A stretch of DNA of 64,000 nucleotides, from NCBI GenBank assembly GCA_041396045.1, contig JAWKZI010000002.1, positions 186,001-250,000 of the forward strand, in the 5' to 3' direction. Within the stretch, counting starts at the first letter, position 1; each line of letters starts with the position of its first letter. The notes beneath the pieces were generated by a model, which was not told where the DNA came from, did not search any database, and saw only the letters and a program-made list of their open reading frames with translations. This document shows positions 62,891 through 64,000 of the stretch, piece after piece. This DNA comes from SHZI01 sp041396045. Its GTDB lineage: Bacteria > Pseudomonadota > Gammaproteobacteria > Steroidobacterales > GCA-2729495. A program made the position numbers and the translations under genes.

Positions 62891-63916
62891 GTGAAAAAAT
62901 CAAGAAGTGTCTGGTTTGGTGCAGTGCTGCTCGTCGGCCAGGCATTAACCCCGATATCGGCGGCGACCGAAATGCCGATACCCGCGTCCATCAGCCCTGA
63001 AGCGCAGGCGTATCTGCGCAGTTTGCCTCCCCGTCGCACCAGCAGTTCAGACCTGTCAGACCCGGCAACAGTTGCTCGCGTCCGCACGATCCTCGGCAAG
63101 ATGTTCCTCGAGGGTGCCAGACGCATCAGCACCGACTACAGCATGGAAAAAATTGATGCCAGCGGTGTGCCGGCGTACTGGGTGCGTAGCAAAGCCGGTA
63201 CACCGGACAAGGCAGCGAATCACGATGACAAGCAGATGCTGCTCTACATTCACGGCGGTGGCTTTGTTATCGGTTCGGCATCGACTGACATCAGCATTCC
63301 CTTGCGCATCGGTCCGGCCGCTGATCTCCCGGTGCTTTCCGTCGAGTACCGTCTCGCGCCTGAACACCCGTACCCGGCGGCATTGGACGATGTACTGCAC
63401 ACATATGGCTGGCTGCTCAAGCACGGGTACAGGGCCGCCGATATCGGCGTGATCGGCGATTCCGCAGGCGGACAGCTTGCAGTTGCACTGGTTCTTGCTG
63501 CGCGTAAGGCCGGGCTCCCGCTGCCGGCAGCCGTAGTGGTGATGTCTCCGGTCGCCGACATGACGAACACCGGCGACAGTGCCGTTACTCTGGCCAACTT
63601 CGATCCCATCCAGACTACCGATAAATCCAACCGGATCCTCTATATGGCCGGCGCAGATCCAGCCGATCCCTTGTTGTCCACGATATTTGCTGACCTGAAG
63701 GGATTCCCGCCGCTGCTGATTCAGGTTGGTACGCGGGATCTGCTGTTGAGTGACAGTGTACGGTTGGCGCGCAAGGCTCGCAGCGATGGCGTGGATGTCA
63801 CCCTCGATGTGTGGGATGGAATGTGGCACGTCTGGCAGGGCAATCCGACTGTGCCGGAAGCAGCCGCGGCCTCTGCAGAAGTCGGTGCCTTTCTGCGCCG
63901 GCATCTGGCGCGGTAG
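62891..63916 (+). CDS. secreted alpha/beta-hydrolase, HSL/esterase family
   Basis: 341 aa from GTG 62891 (GGGAGAG ribosome site). Signal peptide SVWFGAVLLVGQALTPISA. Oxyanion hole LLYIHGGGFVIGS (HGGG), nucleophile Ser in GVIGDSAGGQLAVALVLAAR, acid Asp in VGTRDLLLSDSVRLARKARS, and His in DGMWHVWQ, the full hormone-sensitive-lipase (family IV) triad. Acts on a short acyl or carboxyl ester in the periplasm or outside; substrate unknown. Follows msrB by 47 bases. Confidence 0.93.
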   Translation: MKKSRSVWFGAVLLVGQALTPISAATEMPIPASISPEAQAYLRSLPPRRTSSSDLSDPATVARVRTILGKMFLEGARRISTDYSMEKIDASGVPAYWVRSKAGTPDKAANHDDKQMLLYIHGGGFVIGSASTDISIPLRIGPAADLPVLSVEYRLAPEHPYPAALDDVLHTYGWLLKHGYRAADIGVIGDSAGGQLAVALVLAARKAGLPLPAAVVVMSPVADMTNTGDSAVTLANFDPIQTTDKSNRILYMAGADPADPLLSTIFADLKGFPPLLIQVGTRDLLLSDSVRLARKARSDGVDVTLDVWDGMWHVWQGNPTVPEAAAASAEVGAFLRRHLAR

Positions 63917-64000
63917 GCACGGTGTTCAGCCGTGTTCGATTTGGGAATGCACTCCGTGGCCCGCGGCATCCCGGCGGGAAATCCCTTCCGCCTGGCGTGC

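Noticed and set aside
1..64000. Mobile elements or phage as the source of the 5' accessory block
   Set aside because: No transposase, integrase, inverted-repeat ends, tRNA boundary or CRISPR array is visible; transfer cannot be argued from this window alone.

Overview
The window looks like a chromosomal segment of a high-GC gammaproteobacterium. Gene order (purN-purM divergent from DUF2066-CDP-alcohol transferase-hda, wrbA-DUF2069, an rnf cluster followed by nth, and an aceE-aceF-lpdA operon with a lipoyl domain on LpdA) suggests a lineage near Xanthomonadales, Steroidobacterales or Woeseiales. That placement is inference; there is no rRNA gene here. I see no tRNA, rRNA, CRISPR array, insertion sequence or phage gene. 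Coding density is very high, and no gene-free stretch exceeds about 300 bases.

A caution applies to the whole window. Many conserved genes, including normally essential ones (pssA, a pgsA-like gene, dcd), carry 1-2 base frameshifts, several of them at homopolymers. Sequencing or assembly errors are more likely than a wave of pseudogenes, so these genes are given as full-length CDSs with the breaks noted.

1-15.3 kb, all plus strand: an accessory block. It opens with a catabolic-looking module: acyl-CoA dehydrogenase, short-chain dehydrogenase, two-subunit aconitase-family hydratase and a KRCGH-type isocitrate-lyase-superfamily lyase. A phosphonate biosynthesis cluster follows: a PhnY-like 2-oxoglutarate/Fe dioxygenase, PEP mutase fused to a nucleotidyltransferase, phosphonopyruvate decarboxylase, 2-aminoethylphosphonate aminotransferase, a second nucleotidyltransferase, a small membrane protein and a CDP-glycerol-type transferase. 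It continues into a YejM/PbgA-like membrane hydrolase and a YidC-like insertase paralogue. Together these genes suggest synthesis, nucleotide activation and surface attachment of an aminoethylphosphonate, possibly hydroxylated at C1. This is the most interesting part of the window.

15.2-25.2 kb: an NCS1 permease plus metallo-beta-lactamase-fold pair, a GAF-PAS-PAS-GGDEF-EAL signalling protein, and housekeeping genes (Mpo1-like, DTW-domain, nadC, PuuD-like, rnt, pepA). 25.2-31.2 kb: the pyruvate dehydrogenase operon. 31.3-33.8 kb: psiF-like, GST and an FGGY kinase. 33.9-40.9 kb: metG and an rnf cluster without rnfB, ending in nth. 41-45.6 kb: a HEAT-repeat Ser/Thr kinase with two PilT-family ATPases. 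45.8-56.5 kb: nucleotide, replication, lipid and tRNA-synthetase housekeeping genes. 56.5-64 kb: rimI, a UMF1-type transporter, a moxR-DUF58-transglutaminase operon, msrB and a secreted esterase.
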